A stretch of DNA of 64,000 bases, taken from NCBI GenBank assembly GCA_018350325.1, contig JAEVLN010000014.1, positions 2,072,001-2,136,000 on the forward strand, in the 5' to 3' direction. This document shows positions 1 through 15,929 of this stretch, one piece after another. This DNA comes from Globodera rostochiensis. Taxonomy: Eukaryota > Nematoda > Chromadorea > Rhabditida > Heteroderidae. The notes beneath the pieces were generated by a model. That model was not told the DNA's origin. It saw only the letters and a list, made by a program, of their open reading frames with translations, and made no database searches. Position 1 is the stretch's first letter; each line of letters begins with the position of its first letter. The position numbers and the translations under genes are program-made.

Positions 1-2185
1 GGGGGGGGGGGGCGGCGGGTGATTGGTCTGGAAAAGATTGGCTGGAGAAGTAAAAGATCCTCCGATTTTATCGCAAAAGAGGGAGGGGCTTCGGGGGGGG
101 GGGGGGAGGGATAAATACTTTTTGGATCGAAATGCCCATAAAAACAGCAGCAGCAGCCAGCAGAAGTGCATTTGACTAAGGGTCAGTCATTTCAAAAAGG
201 GCACTTCAGGGAGGGAAGAGGGGGGCACTGGAGGGGAGTAAATTTTCCGCCACTTATTTGCTTTAGGGGAATTGCTTTCTGCGGGTGAGTGAGTGCCATT
301 CTCTGTCCAAAAAAGTGTGGACAGGAAGAAGGAAGGGCAATATGGACGGACGAAATTAAAGAAAAATGACGAAATTGGAGCTGGATGGGTGGACAGCAAC
401 GGAATGTGGACAGCAAGGCGTGGGAAGAGCTACCAGAGAGCGGATGACCCCTCGGGGGTGGTCTGGAGTAGAGTTGGGTAATCCAGATTAACGTAGGTGA
501 AGAAGTACTTTAAGACACCATTCGCAGTAAATTGTGCGGAGAATGTCGGCAAAGTGTAAATAACCCCCGGGGACAAATGCCCGCCCTCTGGGGGAGGGCG
601 GGGGGCGGCTGTACATGGCATGGACGCATTGCCATCCCCACTAATTGCATTAAATGCTTCGCGCCAATGGAAGCAAAGTGTTCGTCTCCCCCAAGGCACT
701 TCCTTCCGGATTTGCGAAGGCTGTGCTTTGGCACAACAAACAGAAAATTTATTGGAATTGCTTCAATGAATCCTCTGAGAATTTAAATGAACCCCTCTAG
801 GGCAGAACGATGAATTCGGAGGGGAAGGTCGATGAGAATGTGCGGATTAAGCAAATTGAAATTGTTGGGTGCTCATTAGCATTTGTGGGGAGAAAGTTCA
901 GAATGAATGGGCGAGACAGCGGCGGGGGGGGGGGGATACGAAAATGGCAGAACAGCCGGCCATTCGTAAATTGAAGGACGGACATTTGGCGATTGGTTGC
1001 TTGTCAGTCTTGCTAACCTCGCAAAAAGCTTCATAAAATTTCATCCGGAGATGAAAATTGCTATAAAAAAAGAATGGCCAAATTATTTGCCATTACTTCC
1101 CAAGCAGCAGCCATTTAGGTAATTGCCGCCGAATTGTTGGGGGGGGGGCGTAAAGGGTGCCGTCATCGGCCCAATTCGGTAACTGACGGGTGGGTATTCC
1201 CACGAGTTGCCGGCAGCTTTTGCCTTTTGCGTGGATACGATGTGATGGCGTTGTGCCTTCTTTCGTCCAACTCATAAATATGCCATTGGCTGAAAAGGAA
1301 TAGGCGAGGGAGGGGGAAGGCATTAAGTGAAGAAGTAAGACCGCCCGAAGGAAGTTTTCTGCTCAGGGGCATAGGGAGGAGAACGGCACTTTTGTGGCCA
1401 GCATAAATAAGTTTCTTCCCCGGAGGACTTGCAACACATATCCCCGGAAGGGGTGAAGTGGGGGCCGAAGGGGAGAAGTTGTCCATTCTTTGGGGGGATT
1501 AGGGGCGGCAAAAGGCGACGGATTGTTCGCTGATACCAGCAATTTTGGAGTAAAACAGAGGTAGCGAAGAAGTACATAACATCCAAAACAAAAGTGATCA
1601 TTGGAGGGGGGGGGGGGAGTTTTGATGCTGAGGGAAATGGGCGGAGGCCGCGGGGGCAAAGGGCCTTTGGGGAACGGTCGAGAATCGAAATGGGGGGGGG
1701 GGGAGGGGGGGGGGGGGGGGGAGGAGGGGATGTTTCACTCTCTCCTTTTCATCCCCGGCGGGAGTCCCCCCCCCCCCCCCCCCTCCAGCGTTGGTTTTCT
1801 TCGTTCCTTCTTCCCCGCTGGGCATTTTCTAAAAAGCGATGAACGGACTTTACAATTTTTCTGTTTTGAAAAAAGGCTTTACGGTGGCATCTTTTTGCCA
1901 AAAAGTGTCAGAAAAGAAAAGAAAGAAACGACCGACCGCCGACCGTTATAATTTATGCCAATTCCATGCGTTCGTTGGCTGCAAATTCGGCGTTCAATTT
2001 AATAATTACTCGCAATTGGAAGAGATTTATTGGGTGGAGGGAGTTGCCTTTTGTATTGAAAGCCACAAAATTGAATATGTCCAAGGACAAATGATCGTCC
2101 GATGAGAGGGATCCCCTAAATTTGCATTGTGTGGAGATGTTTGGGGATGACGGAAGGTCAATTGGACCCCCCCCCCCATCCAAAG

Positions 2186-2220
<35 letters not shown>

Positions 2221-3121
2221 TATCGGCGAATTTGGGGGGGGGGGGGGGGTCCATTCTCTTTGTCCCTTTGAGTGGACGACGGAGGTCAAAAAAGGCGTGA
2301 ATGAATGGAATGACACCAAATGCAAAGAGGCGGGGGCGGGGGGGGGGGGGGACACTCAAACGCCAATAATAATTATTCGCCTCGGGGTGGTGGGGGAAGG
2401 AGTGCTTCGAGAATTAAGACGAGAGTTTGCTGCTTTTCATTTTACTTTGGTGAGACTTACAATGGCCATGCCAAAAAGGAACCATTATCAAAATTTGTTT
2501 GATGGATTTTCCAATGAAATTCAGTCGTTTTATAGCTTTTATCCCCAATTTTTTAATTTAATTGTCATTCCAACCGCAATTTTTAATTGTCCGCTTTTTG
2601 ACAATAAACTGTAAATTTGATGGGCGAAAACAGGTTATTCCCGGCGCAAGGGATGCTGGTCCGAAAATTCACTGTTTTATTTCAAATGGTGTCGAATGTC
2701 GACCACCAAGTTTATTAAAACTTTGTTTTCCGGTTGATTTCTTCCTTAAATCGGAGTGTCGTCACCCGGGAGATCCGACTCCGATCCAAGAAATATCCCC
2801 AAGAAGTGAGAAAGCAAAAGTTCGCGAATGGACGCTTCCCGCTCTCTGTCCTCCAATAAATACCCCCCCCCCTCCCTCACACATCTGCTGTGCTGTTGCC
2901 CTTAAAGTTGGCCAGCAGACACCACAGCGATGGATTGGTTTCGGGATATATTTGAATTGGGTCAATTGGCGGGTGATGTGTAAGGGACTAAAAGTGAGCA
3001 TAGTTCACAAACAATCCAGCGAAAAGACGGCATTAAAGCTGCTTTAAATTTAATAAAATGAACATCAACAATACGTCTTCCATAAATCAGAAAATCAACT
3101 GCGTTAAGACATGGCGGCGGA
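1..3121. other. Gene-free stretch with G/C homopolymer runs
   Basis: I see no conserved protein in any frame here. The stretch has many pure G or C runs, for example around 1690-1722 and 1767-1783, and a long C run near 2191-2218 facing a G run near 2235-2250. Open frames crossing these runs encode only poly-Gly or poly-Pro and are compositional. The last part may hold the 3' flank of CCT8. Confidence 0.5.
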
Positions 3122-5469
3122 TTAAGCCATCCCTGTATCGTCGTCGTCCTCGTCCTGAGCCTTGGCGCCTTGCGGCTTAGGGCCTCCGACTGGTTTTGCC
3201 ATAATGATCTTAAGTCATACAATACAAACGGGAAAAAGGATTTTCTCAATCATTGATCAACCTGATCAATCTTCAGCACGGAAGCAGCCGCGTTCGTCGC
3301 CAATTTAAATGCCAACAACTTCCCGGAATAAAGGTCAAAAATGCCGGCGTCCACAACGTTGCACAACTTTCCGCTTATCACATCGACGCCCTCCCACTTC
3401 GACCCTTTCTGGTGCGCGGCGTGCAGATCCGTGATTGTTTCGGTTCGCTATAACCTTTTTTTCAAATGAATGAGTTTTAGCTGACCAAATTGCCTTAAGT
3501 CCTGCGTTTTCAGCCAATTGCTTGGGAAAAATGTCCAGAGCAGTAGCGTATTTTTTGATCGCGTATTGTCGAAGTCCCGCCTCCTTCTCCCCAATGATCT
3601 CGATCTGATGAGACAATTCCACTTCTGTTGCGCCAGCACCCGGCAACAGCTGAACAAACCGAATATTATACACACCAAATGAATGTACTTTTGAAGATTC
3701 GTTTGGGGGGGGGGGGGGTACCGGTCCTTTATTAGTTTTCCTTAGGATTAAACAAAATTGATCACGTTATTGTCGCGCGTCAGTGCTTTGTACGTGTTGA
3801 CCGCATCATCAATTGCTCTTTCAATGTCGTCCACCAGTAATTGGGAAGATCCTCGGACCACAATTGTTGCAACTTTGCCGACTTCACTTTTCTTGTCGAA
3901 GATCGCTACCTTAAAATGTTTTGTCTCGCCAGTGGTTTAACAAAGACTGACCTGAGTGTCACCAATTTCCTTAAGGAACACTTCGTCGCATTGGCCAATT
4001 GCCTCCACCGACGGTGCACAAATACGCGCCTGCGCCTGGGCACCCAATGTTCGGCAAAGTCGCCGTAAGTCGAACTTTGAGGTCAATCTGAATAAATTGG
4101 ACTTGGACGCCCAAAGTCTTTTTGCCAGTCCAACCTCACGCCCATAATTTTGTATTTGTTCAGAAAATGTATGTAAAGATCGCCGAATTTGCCGGCGGCG
4201 ACCACAACGTTAACGCCACTGTCCGAGAGACTTTTAACTTGAGCCTCAACCTCAGACTCTTCAGTTTGGCTAAATTGTAGCAAATCGTCTGCTGTGTTCA
4301 TTAAAATGGTGCCCTGAAAGAAAACCGAATAGAATGAAATTCGTAATCGGATTCCCCACCCCCTAGGGTTTATTGTTTTTCGGCTTGGAAGAGGTACAAA
4401 ACCAAGGGAGTGTATTTGGTAAAGGCCTTCTAATGCGACAAAAGTCCAAGGAATTCAAATTCAAACCTTGGTCTCGGTTTGAGTAAGGTCAAATGGACAC
4501 GCAAAAATGGCCACACGCGCATTCGAAGCGCCTTTGACTTCGCCTTCAGCGCCTCGGCGGAATACCATTCCATTTGTCACGTAAGAACTGAACACGCCCG
4601 CACCAAGAATCTTGCAGACACGAATATTGTCAACGTTAAAACTCGTAGTGTTGTTTTTTGGCGTGATTTGCACTAAACATCGAAAATTAACAAATTGCGT
4701 CAAAATGCAAAACTACCGCAAGCAGTTGCAACAAGGTCTGCAACCAATTCATAATGGTCCGTTTGCTTTGAAATTATTGACGATTTGAGGTAGGTCCGCA
4801 CTTTCTCCACGTCAAATAAATCATCGGCTTTGGAAACAACCAATGTTGACAAAATTTCTTCAACTTTTTGTAGAGCAAATTCATAGCCTGATGCTATCTC
4901 AACCGCAGTGATACCCTGAATTAGCGGTTCTAACTTTTTCTTACAAATAAAGGCAATTAAATTTGTGAAATTTTGCCTAAAAATAAATTAGAATACGACA
5001 ATTATTTGATAAACCAACCATATCTAGCAACTGCAGTGCTTGTTCCAGCAACGATGCAGCCAGGATGACCACTGTGTTAGTGTTGTCGCCAATTTGCTTT
5101 TCCTGCATTTGTGCGGCCAGCACCAGAATGCGAGCGGCCGGATGCTGAATCTCGAGCTCATTGAGGATCGAAACAGCGTCGTTGGTGACGAAGAGCTTCT
5201 CCAAACGATTGATGACCATTTTGTTCATCCCTAATATGAGAAAATATAGCAAATAAACCTTTTTTTGCTCTAACCATTTGGTCCATAGGCCGAACGCGTC
5301 TGTAATGCAAGCTGAACGCAAGCCTCTATATTCCTCTTCACAGCTTCCTCCAGTCCTTTGAAGTGCTAAACTGGTGTTACTAGCACAATTCTCAATGGGT
5401 AATCAGACTGACCATTGCCCCCTCCTTCATAAACCGTGAAAATCCCGATTTAGGGATTGAAAGCGCCAT
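3122..5469 (-). CDS. cct-8: T-complex protein 1 subunit theta (CCT8)
   Basis: This is a subunit of the cytosolic CCT/TRiC chaperonin, which folds actin, tubulin and other proteins using ATP. The gene is split into at least eight exons. Exon 1 (5413-5469) encodes an N-terminus starting MALSIPKSG. Exon 2 (5275-5365) ends in the ATP-site stretch SAYGPNG, and exon 3 (5019-5230) begins MNKMVI and carries the family segment KLFVTNDA. Exon 4 starts at 4915. The apical-domain exon at 4083-4301 contains MEAQVK-like and [10 protein letters not shown] segments. The 3' exons carry [12 protein letters not shown] and [10 protein letters not shown] (equatorial domain). The C-terminus ends [11 protein letters not shown] followed by an acidic tail and a stop at 3122-3124. 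The start is the first ATG in frame with the conserved N-terminus. A G/C homopolymer (about 3706-3718) lies in an intron. It is transcribed away from the Na+/K+ ATPase gene. Family assignment is very secure; some internal exon edges are approximate. Confidence 0.93.
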
Positions 5470-6156
5470 CTTCCTCGAGAGAATAAATTAGAGCTAGTCT
5501 GTATGTCTGATATCAAAATAATCATTTTAAAAAACAAGTCCAATTTTTCACCGGGAGGAAACCAACAAGTTAAGACGAGACAATTAATTTGGTACACTGA
5601 CTCGTGAGAATGCCTTTCATTATCGAATCTAGCGACTAGACTTATTTTTTCGTTCGAAGACCCATTTCGGAGTGATGTATGACGAAAGACAGTGAATCGA
5701 AGAAAATGAATTGAAATTCGATTGAAGAGATGGACCGAAGGAAAGAAGAGACGTACGAGGAAAGACAAGTCAGGTACAAAGAGTACGTAACGAGGTTAGA
5801 GGAGGCAAGGTGTACGCCAATGGCCAATGACTTGTAACTAAAAGCTACAGCTATGCATCTTCTATCCCTCTTTTCCGTTTATTGGGGTTGGGGGTAAAGA
5901 CGGGGAGGGGGTGTTGTGGTTAAGAAAAGCGGAAAGAGGATTATGGGGACGAGGGGGGACGGGGGGGGGGGGTTGTGTGTGGCTGAAGACGGATGGATCC
6001 CTCCAACATTTTTCTATTTACTCACTCCCTTTTGCTCATCGCATATTCGCAAAATTCTTCATCGACTCTTCTTGACAAAAATTTCCCGTTGTTTTGTTTG
6101 ATTATCGACGGTAAACTCTAAAATTTATTGCTCATTTATTTAGATAATTGGACAAA
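5470..6156. promoter_or_regulatory. Shared divergent intergenic region of CCT8 and the ATPase
   Basis: This 687-base interval separates the start codons of two divergently oriented genes, so it must hold the promoters and 5' leaders of both. No specific promoter motif is recognised. A G run sits near 5959-5972. The role is inferred from gene orientation only. Confidence 0.5.
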
Positions 6157-10580
<4,424 letters not shown>

Positions 10581-11388
10581 TGAATGCCAGTCGAAGACAA
10601 CGTAGAAATACTTTCTAACCAATAATCTTTAGTCACTTAACCCGATCTTAAATGTTTTCTTTTTGCTTTTATACAATTCCAATCAGGAGACATTAACACA
10701 CTGACCCACATGAATATTGTGTAACTCTGTTGCATATAAATCGCTTTCGAATTTAGTCAAATCACCAAAAGTGGTCAAACATTCGTTGTAGGGTATTAGC
10801 CTATTTATTAGGTTTAGGTTTATAAGTTCCTACTTTATTTTGGCCCGGATTACCATTTTAATTAGTTTTAAGCAAATTTGCTGTTCCAAATAGCAAAGCC
10901 ATCCATCTGTTTCCGTGGCTCCCTTCCGTTTACGAATTTGCAATTGTGCGTAGGGAGGGAAAGGCATTTGGTGCCATTTGTCCCTGGCAGGCATTTGAGA
11001 ATTGGAATTGGCACGCATTATGACGAGGGGGAAAGGGATTGGGATGGCAGGCACTTTTATCCATCAGAACAAAAAAAAAGAAGCAAAAATTCAAAACATC
11101 CGCTTTATTTGTCGGCCCGTCGAAGAGATTCCGGGAAGCGAAAAGGCCGGCAGAGTGTGAGGATTCACTTTTGGTTGTGTTTATGTCCCCGATTTCAGCA
11201 GAAAGTCAAATAACCAATTTTTGCGTCTAAAAGCGATTTGGCGTTTCAAATTTCCTGAATACGAAAATTATGCCGGCGACAGAAGCTGACCGATAAATCC
11301 GATCGCATTTTCTTCCTCCCCCTGCCCCTGCTGAATACAAAAGAGTCCCCCCCCCCCACCGCCCAATTTGCCTCGGGGGAATGTTTGA
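10581..11388. other. Intergenic, AT-rich, no gene seen
   Basis: This spans the 3' flank of the ATPase gene and the 5' flank of the GPCR. I see no conserved coding sequence. A C run lies just before the GPCR start (about 11347-11357). Confidence 0.5.
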
Positions 11389-12969
11389 ATGGATACCCTT
11401 CGGCACATTCTCGCCTCTTCCTCCTTGGCAATGGTCGTTTTTGGCTGCTTTGGAAATTGCCTCTCGGCCATCATCTTCCTCCAGGTATTATTTTTACACT
11501 CATCAAACGGCCTAACCCCCATGTTTCATTGCCCTCACCCTCCGGTGATCGCTTTCCCCCCCCCATTCCCAACCTCTGCCGATCATTCATCCCCATGTTC
11601 TATCTTCAAGTGATCGCTTTTTCCCCACCCCCCCCCCCCCCCCCCCCCTCAAATCATTCCTTTTGCCGATGATGATCATCTTCCCTTGACGCAGCGCAAA
11701 ACTTCCATCAACATTCTTCTCAGTGCCCTCGCCTTCATTGACATTGGCCTCCTCCTTTTTGCCATTCCCGTATTCATTTTGCCCACTTTGGACCGGTGGT
11801 GAGAGCATCGACCGCGCGTAATGATCGCTTTTCAACTTCAGGGACGGATTTATTACTTTGGAGTCTGTGCAGGCGATCGTTGTTAAATTCCTCTACCCGG
11901 TCAATCTGATGTTTCAGGTAGAATTTGTTGCGTATTCCAATTGGACTCCTTTTATTCAGACGTGGAGCATCTACACGATTGTGCTGATCACTGCTGAAAG
12001 ATGGTTGGCCATCTGCCGTCCTCTCCATGTGATTTATCCAATCAATGTTTGTTCATTAAAAGCTCATTTTGAGGTTCGATCATTATGTACATCGCGAACC
12101 GCCAAATGGTCGTTGCTTTTCACCGCCATATTTTCTGTCCTTTACAATATCGTCCGATTTTGGGAGTACAGCTTGAGGTCGGTGTGCAGGACGAAAGATT
12201 ACTCTGTCCTATAATAAAGTTTCCGGCGTTGAACACCCTCTCCCCTCCCCCGTCAAGCTGGACTCCCGACGGTTCTTTGTTCTTCGAGCGCAATTTGCGA
12301 GATCCGACCGAACATCCCTTCTATGTCTTGTGGTACTACTCCATGCTGTTCTTGGTCACCCATTTTTTGCTTCCATTCGGTACAATTTTCACTCTGAATG
12401 CCGTCGTATGCCATCGTATTCTCCGTCTCCGTTCTGTTCGAGAACAACTCACCATGAAGGTGTGTTGAATGGAGGAATAGCGAATATTATTTGTTCACCT
12501 CCAATATTTTCGTTTCAGCAACGTCGCGAGCACAGCACCACGACAATGTACAAAAATGGTTTGATGTTTTCGCGAATACTTTGGCCACTTTATGCTGCTG
12601 CTGGTCACTGTCGCATTTGCCCTTTGTAACGCGCTGCCCTTTCTGCTCAACTTGGCCGAGTGCATCAAACGCGATCTCTTCGAGGCCGAACGAACCGCTC
12701 AAATGGCCTATTTGCTCAACGACTTGGCCAACTTTCTCGTCATCCTCAACAGGTGGTCATTGGCATTTTAAGCCATCACCCGACGCAAAAAAAAAAACAT
12801 TCGTTTCCTTTCCCTCTTCAGCTCCACAACATGGATTTTCTACACGTCTTTCAGCGCAAAGTTCCGCGAGGGCGTTGCGGCATTATTTGGGTTAATGCCC
12901 TCAAGATTTGATAGTTTTCTGAGACTGCGAATCAATCCAAAATTATTCGTTAAAAAATCGTTTATTTAG
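11389..12969 (+). CDS. Rhodopsin-class GPCR, FMRFamide-receptor-like
   Basis: This is a seven-helix membrane receptor resembling nematode neuropeptide (FRPR-type) receptors. Exon 1 (11389-11484) carries helix 1 with the GN motif (FGCFGNCLSA). Exon 2 (11695-11798) carries helix 2. Exon 3 (11842-11917) and exon 4 (11960-12028) carry helix 3 and the DRY-equivalent in ITAERWLAICRPL. Exon 5 starts at 12074. A later segment (about 12290-12459) gives helix 5 (FLVTHFLLPFGTIF). Helix 6 (LLLVTVAFALCNALPFLLN, about 12595-12650) and helix 7 (NDLANFLVILN, then STTWIFYTSF after an intron) follow. Stop at 12967-12969. Joining the segment before helix 6 (frame starting 12519) to helix 6 needs a frame change between about 12546 and 12592, where no AG acceptor exists. 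Helix 7 lacks a clean NPxxY. It may be a pseudogene, carry a sequencing indel, or use an unseen splice. Confidence 0.78.
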
Positions 12970-13775
12970 CCTGAGGTCACTTCTGACGAGAGCCAGCAAA
13001 AAGTGTCAAATAACGGAGGAACGATTTTCAGTTTCGGCCACATCGAACACACAAAATCAAGGCTTTTGATACGAATTAAATTGGTCTTTGAATTATTTAT
13101 TTAATTAGTATTTTAAATAAAATAGATTAATGGAAGGAAGGAAAAGAAGAGGTCGTTCTGTTTAAACAAAGCCTATTTCAGCAGTGTTAGGGTCGAACTC
13201 CTAGAAAAGCCTTTCGGTTTAAATTCAGTTTCGGGCAACCCATTTCTGCACGACCAATCCAATTGTTTGACATTACTGACAAAACTTTTTGTCCATTTTT
13301 TCGTCGATCATTTTAAATTGGACTTTTCTCGGGTAATTTATTTCAATTTTGGGCCCCTCCCGCGTCTCGGTCTTTTTGCTTGATTTTGCTCCCTTGGGGG
13401 CCATTGCCCACGTTTCCTTCCCTTGGGACAAATTGTGCGGCGATTTTTTGTCATAGCGAAAGGGACACCCCACGCAGCCCCTCCCCTCCCAACCTTGTGC
13501 TGCTGTTTATGTGATGTGTCCCCGCAGGTCTCCCCCCCCCCCTCCCAACGCATGTCCCCTCACTCTCTGCCCCCCCCGTCTCTCCTCTCTTTCTCTCCCC
13601 CCCCCCCCCCCGGCGTTTTGTTCGCATAGGCCTTCGACATATTTATACATAGCTATGGACGTAAACATTTGTCGCTGCAAAGAAAAAAAATGTTACAAGC
13701 TTCCGTGCATTCTCAATTATCCAACAAAAATGTTTTTCAATTTAAATGTTTAATAACGTTGTTACTCCCCCCCCC
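12970..13775. other. Intergenic stretch without recognised gene
   Basis: AT-rich up to about 13330, then CT-rich with C runs near 13533-13542 and 13600-13611. Frames here are short and compositional. No conserved domain seen. Confidence 0.45.
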
Positions 13776-14276
13776 CCCCAACTCGTTCCCGGCCAACTCC
13801 CCCCCCCCGTTCCCGGCCAACTCCCCCCCCCCCCGTTCCCGGCCAACTCCCCCCCCCCCGTTCCCGGCCAACTCCCCCCCCCGTTCCGGCCAACTCCCCC
13901 CCCCGTTCCCGGCCAACTCCCCCCCCCCCCCCCGTTCCCGGCCAACCCCCCCCCCCGTTCCCGGCCAACTCCCCCCCCCCGTTCCCGGCCAACTCCCCCC
14001 CCCCCTTCCCGGCCAACCCCCCCCCCGTTCCCGGCCAACTCCCCCCCCCCGTTCCCGGCCAACTCCCCCCCCGTTCCCGGCCAACTCCCCCCCCCGTTCC
14101 CGGCCAACTCCCCCCCCCCCGTTCCGGCCAACTCCCCCCCCCCGTTCCCGGCCAACTCCCCCCCCCCGTTCCCGGCCAACTCCCCCCCCCCCCGTTCCCG
14201 GCCAACCCCCCCCCCCCCCGTTCCCGGCCAAGTCACCCCCCGTTCCCGGCCAAGTCACCCCCAACTCGTTCCCGCC
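13776..14276. repeat. C-rich minisatellite, 21-26-base unit
   Basis: About 21 tandem copies of a unit made of gttcccggccaact followed by 7-14 C residues. The core is nearly invariant, and the C run accounts for most of the length difference between copies. A few cores have lost one C (gttccggccaact). All six frames are open over much of this region, which produces spurious Pro/Gly-rich ORFs on both strands. No coding role is supported. Confidence 0.95.
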
Positions 14277-15144
14277 GCCCCATAAAAAATTTTCGGAGTA
14301 AAGGGAACGAGTTGGGTGCCTGCCGTTCATGTACAGTGCCCAACATTTAGCAAATTCAAATGAAAGCAACAGACGGCGTTGGTGGGAGTGAAAAGAGGGG
14401 TACGAACACAACCGTCAACTCTCTAGCAGACGGAGGGACGGGCAAAAAAGAGTATGGAAAGGGCGAGAAAGGAGCAAAGAGAGAGCGTGTGGAAGAGAGG
14501 GAGGAGGAAACTGAAAGACATGACGAAGAGGAAGAGGAAGAAGATGACGACGACGATGTGGTCGTAATTGGTGAGCGCGGGAGGGGGGGGATGAGACGAG
14601 ACGCGTTTAGTGCTGGCGTTGGTCGGTGTCCCCACCACCACCCACCCCCCACTGATTCAGCCAATCAATCGTCGCACATTGTCATTAGGGCAATTGGAAC
14701 ATTTGTCCCCCCCCCCCTACAAATGCATATATTTATACATATTCATTGAGAATCCAGCCATTGATTTATCGCGTGTTCATTAGTCCACTAATGATTAGCT
14801 TTGGCCGAATTTTTATCCGGACCCGAAATCGTTTGTGAATTTTGTTGACCCAAAAATATTTCTGCTGACATATCCTTTCCCCCCCCCCCCCTCTCAGCTG
14901 GTTTGTTCAGCGGAAAGATTGGCAGAAATGATAACTAATTCCAAAAATCATCGAGAGTTGTTGAGGGGGCAGGCGACTTCCATTTATGTTTCTTCATTTT
15001 CCCATCATCGTCGTGCCCTATCTCTTTATCATCCCCTCTCTCCCGCCTTTAGACACCGTCTCCACTTCCAGCGGCCGCTCTCCTCCCGTTCATCAGCAGC
15101 TGTACCCCTCCGTCCCGGAGCTGACCTTCACTTCTGCGCACAAA
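14277..15144. other. Intergenic; possible acidic exon at 14360-14572
   Basis: A plus-strand frame from 14360 encodes a charged stretch (VEEREEETERHDEEEEEE then DDDDD and VVVIG) that ends at a good donor consensus (gtgagc, about 14571). It could be an exon of an unrecognised gene or a purine-rich simple repeat. No other conserved sequence is seen before the PRA1-like gene. Confidence 0.25.
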
Positions 15145-15929
15145 ATGGACCCCCCTCCCCCAAAATATGAGCCCTCCCAGGCCCAATGGTTCTCTCCCGC
15201 GTCCTTTCTTGGCCCTTCCTCCGATTCTCCCACCGCCGGGGCCGATCAGTCGACGCCCTCTGCCACGGCGGGTGCGCAGCGTCTTCTGGTTGAACTGCGC
15301 CAGCGATATCAGCCCTGGTCTGTGTTCTTCAAATGCGCGAAGTTTGGCTGTCCGCCCGGCGTGGCTGGGATTGGACCGCGCATCAAGCGCAATTTGGCCA
15401 CCTTCACCGCAAATTACCTTTGGTAAGTCCGGTTAATTTTGCATAATTTGCATTCCTTCGTGAAGTCTGTTCGCTATTCTCCTCCTCTACTGTGTGCTGA
15501 CCTCCCTGCTGATGCTGCTGAGTTTGATTGTCCTCGGGGGGCTGCTCTACAGTGTCTACCAATTTACACAAAAGGGCCCGGTGCTGATCGGAGCATATGA
15601 GGTTGGCATTTTTGGGGGAAAATGGAGAATTCAGGCATCTCCAGTTTATGTCAAATCATTTACCAATCAATGGGAAAATTTGAACTTTCCAGATCCCGCC
15701 AAGTCTTCTCTACTCATTGGCTTTGATGCTGTCCATCCCGTTATTTTGGCTTGCTGATGCCGGTTCCGTGATGTATTGGGTGTTGGGTGAGTGATTTGTC
15801 TTTGGTACGATTTAGCGAACGGCATTTAATCTTTGCGCAGGGTTTGGAGTTTTCATGATGTTGTCCCATTCCACTTTGTACGCGTCGGAGGAGGTGCCCG
15901 GCTCAGAGTTCGAAGTGGTCACTGCTTAG
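15145..15929 (+). CDS. PRA1-family prenylated Rab acceptor
   Basis: PRA1/Yip3 proteins are small ER/Golgi membrane proteins that bind prenylated Rab GTPases. Four exons are read: 15145-15422, 15466-15601, 15693-15786 and 15841-15929. A proline-rich N-terminus (MDPPPPKYEPSQAQW) is followed by the family signature: RQRYQPWSVFF, then GPRIKRNLATFTANYL. Two hydrophobic blocks follow: FAILLLYCVLTSLLMLLSL with VLGGLLYSV, and LALMLSIPLFWLADAGS with MYWVLGFGVFMM. The protein ends FEVVTA. The frame is kept through all three introns. The reading frame is open upstream to 14986, so a longer N-terminus or an additional 5' exon is possible. I chose the ATG just before the proline-rich segment. Confidence 0.85.

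Noticed and set aside
13737..14411. Long Pro- or Gly-rich ORFs on both strands
   Set aside because: They are produced by the C-rich minisatellite, which is open in all frames; no conserved sequence, no plausible start context.
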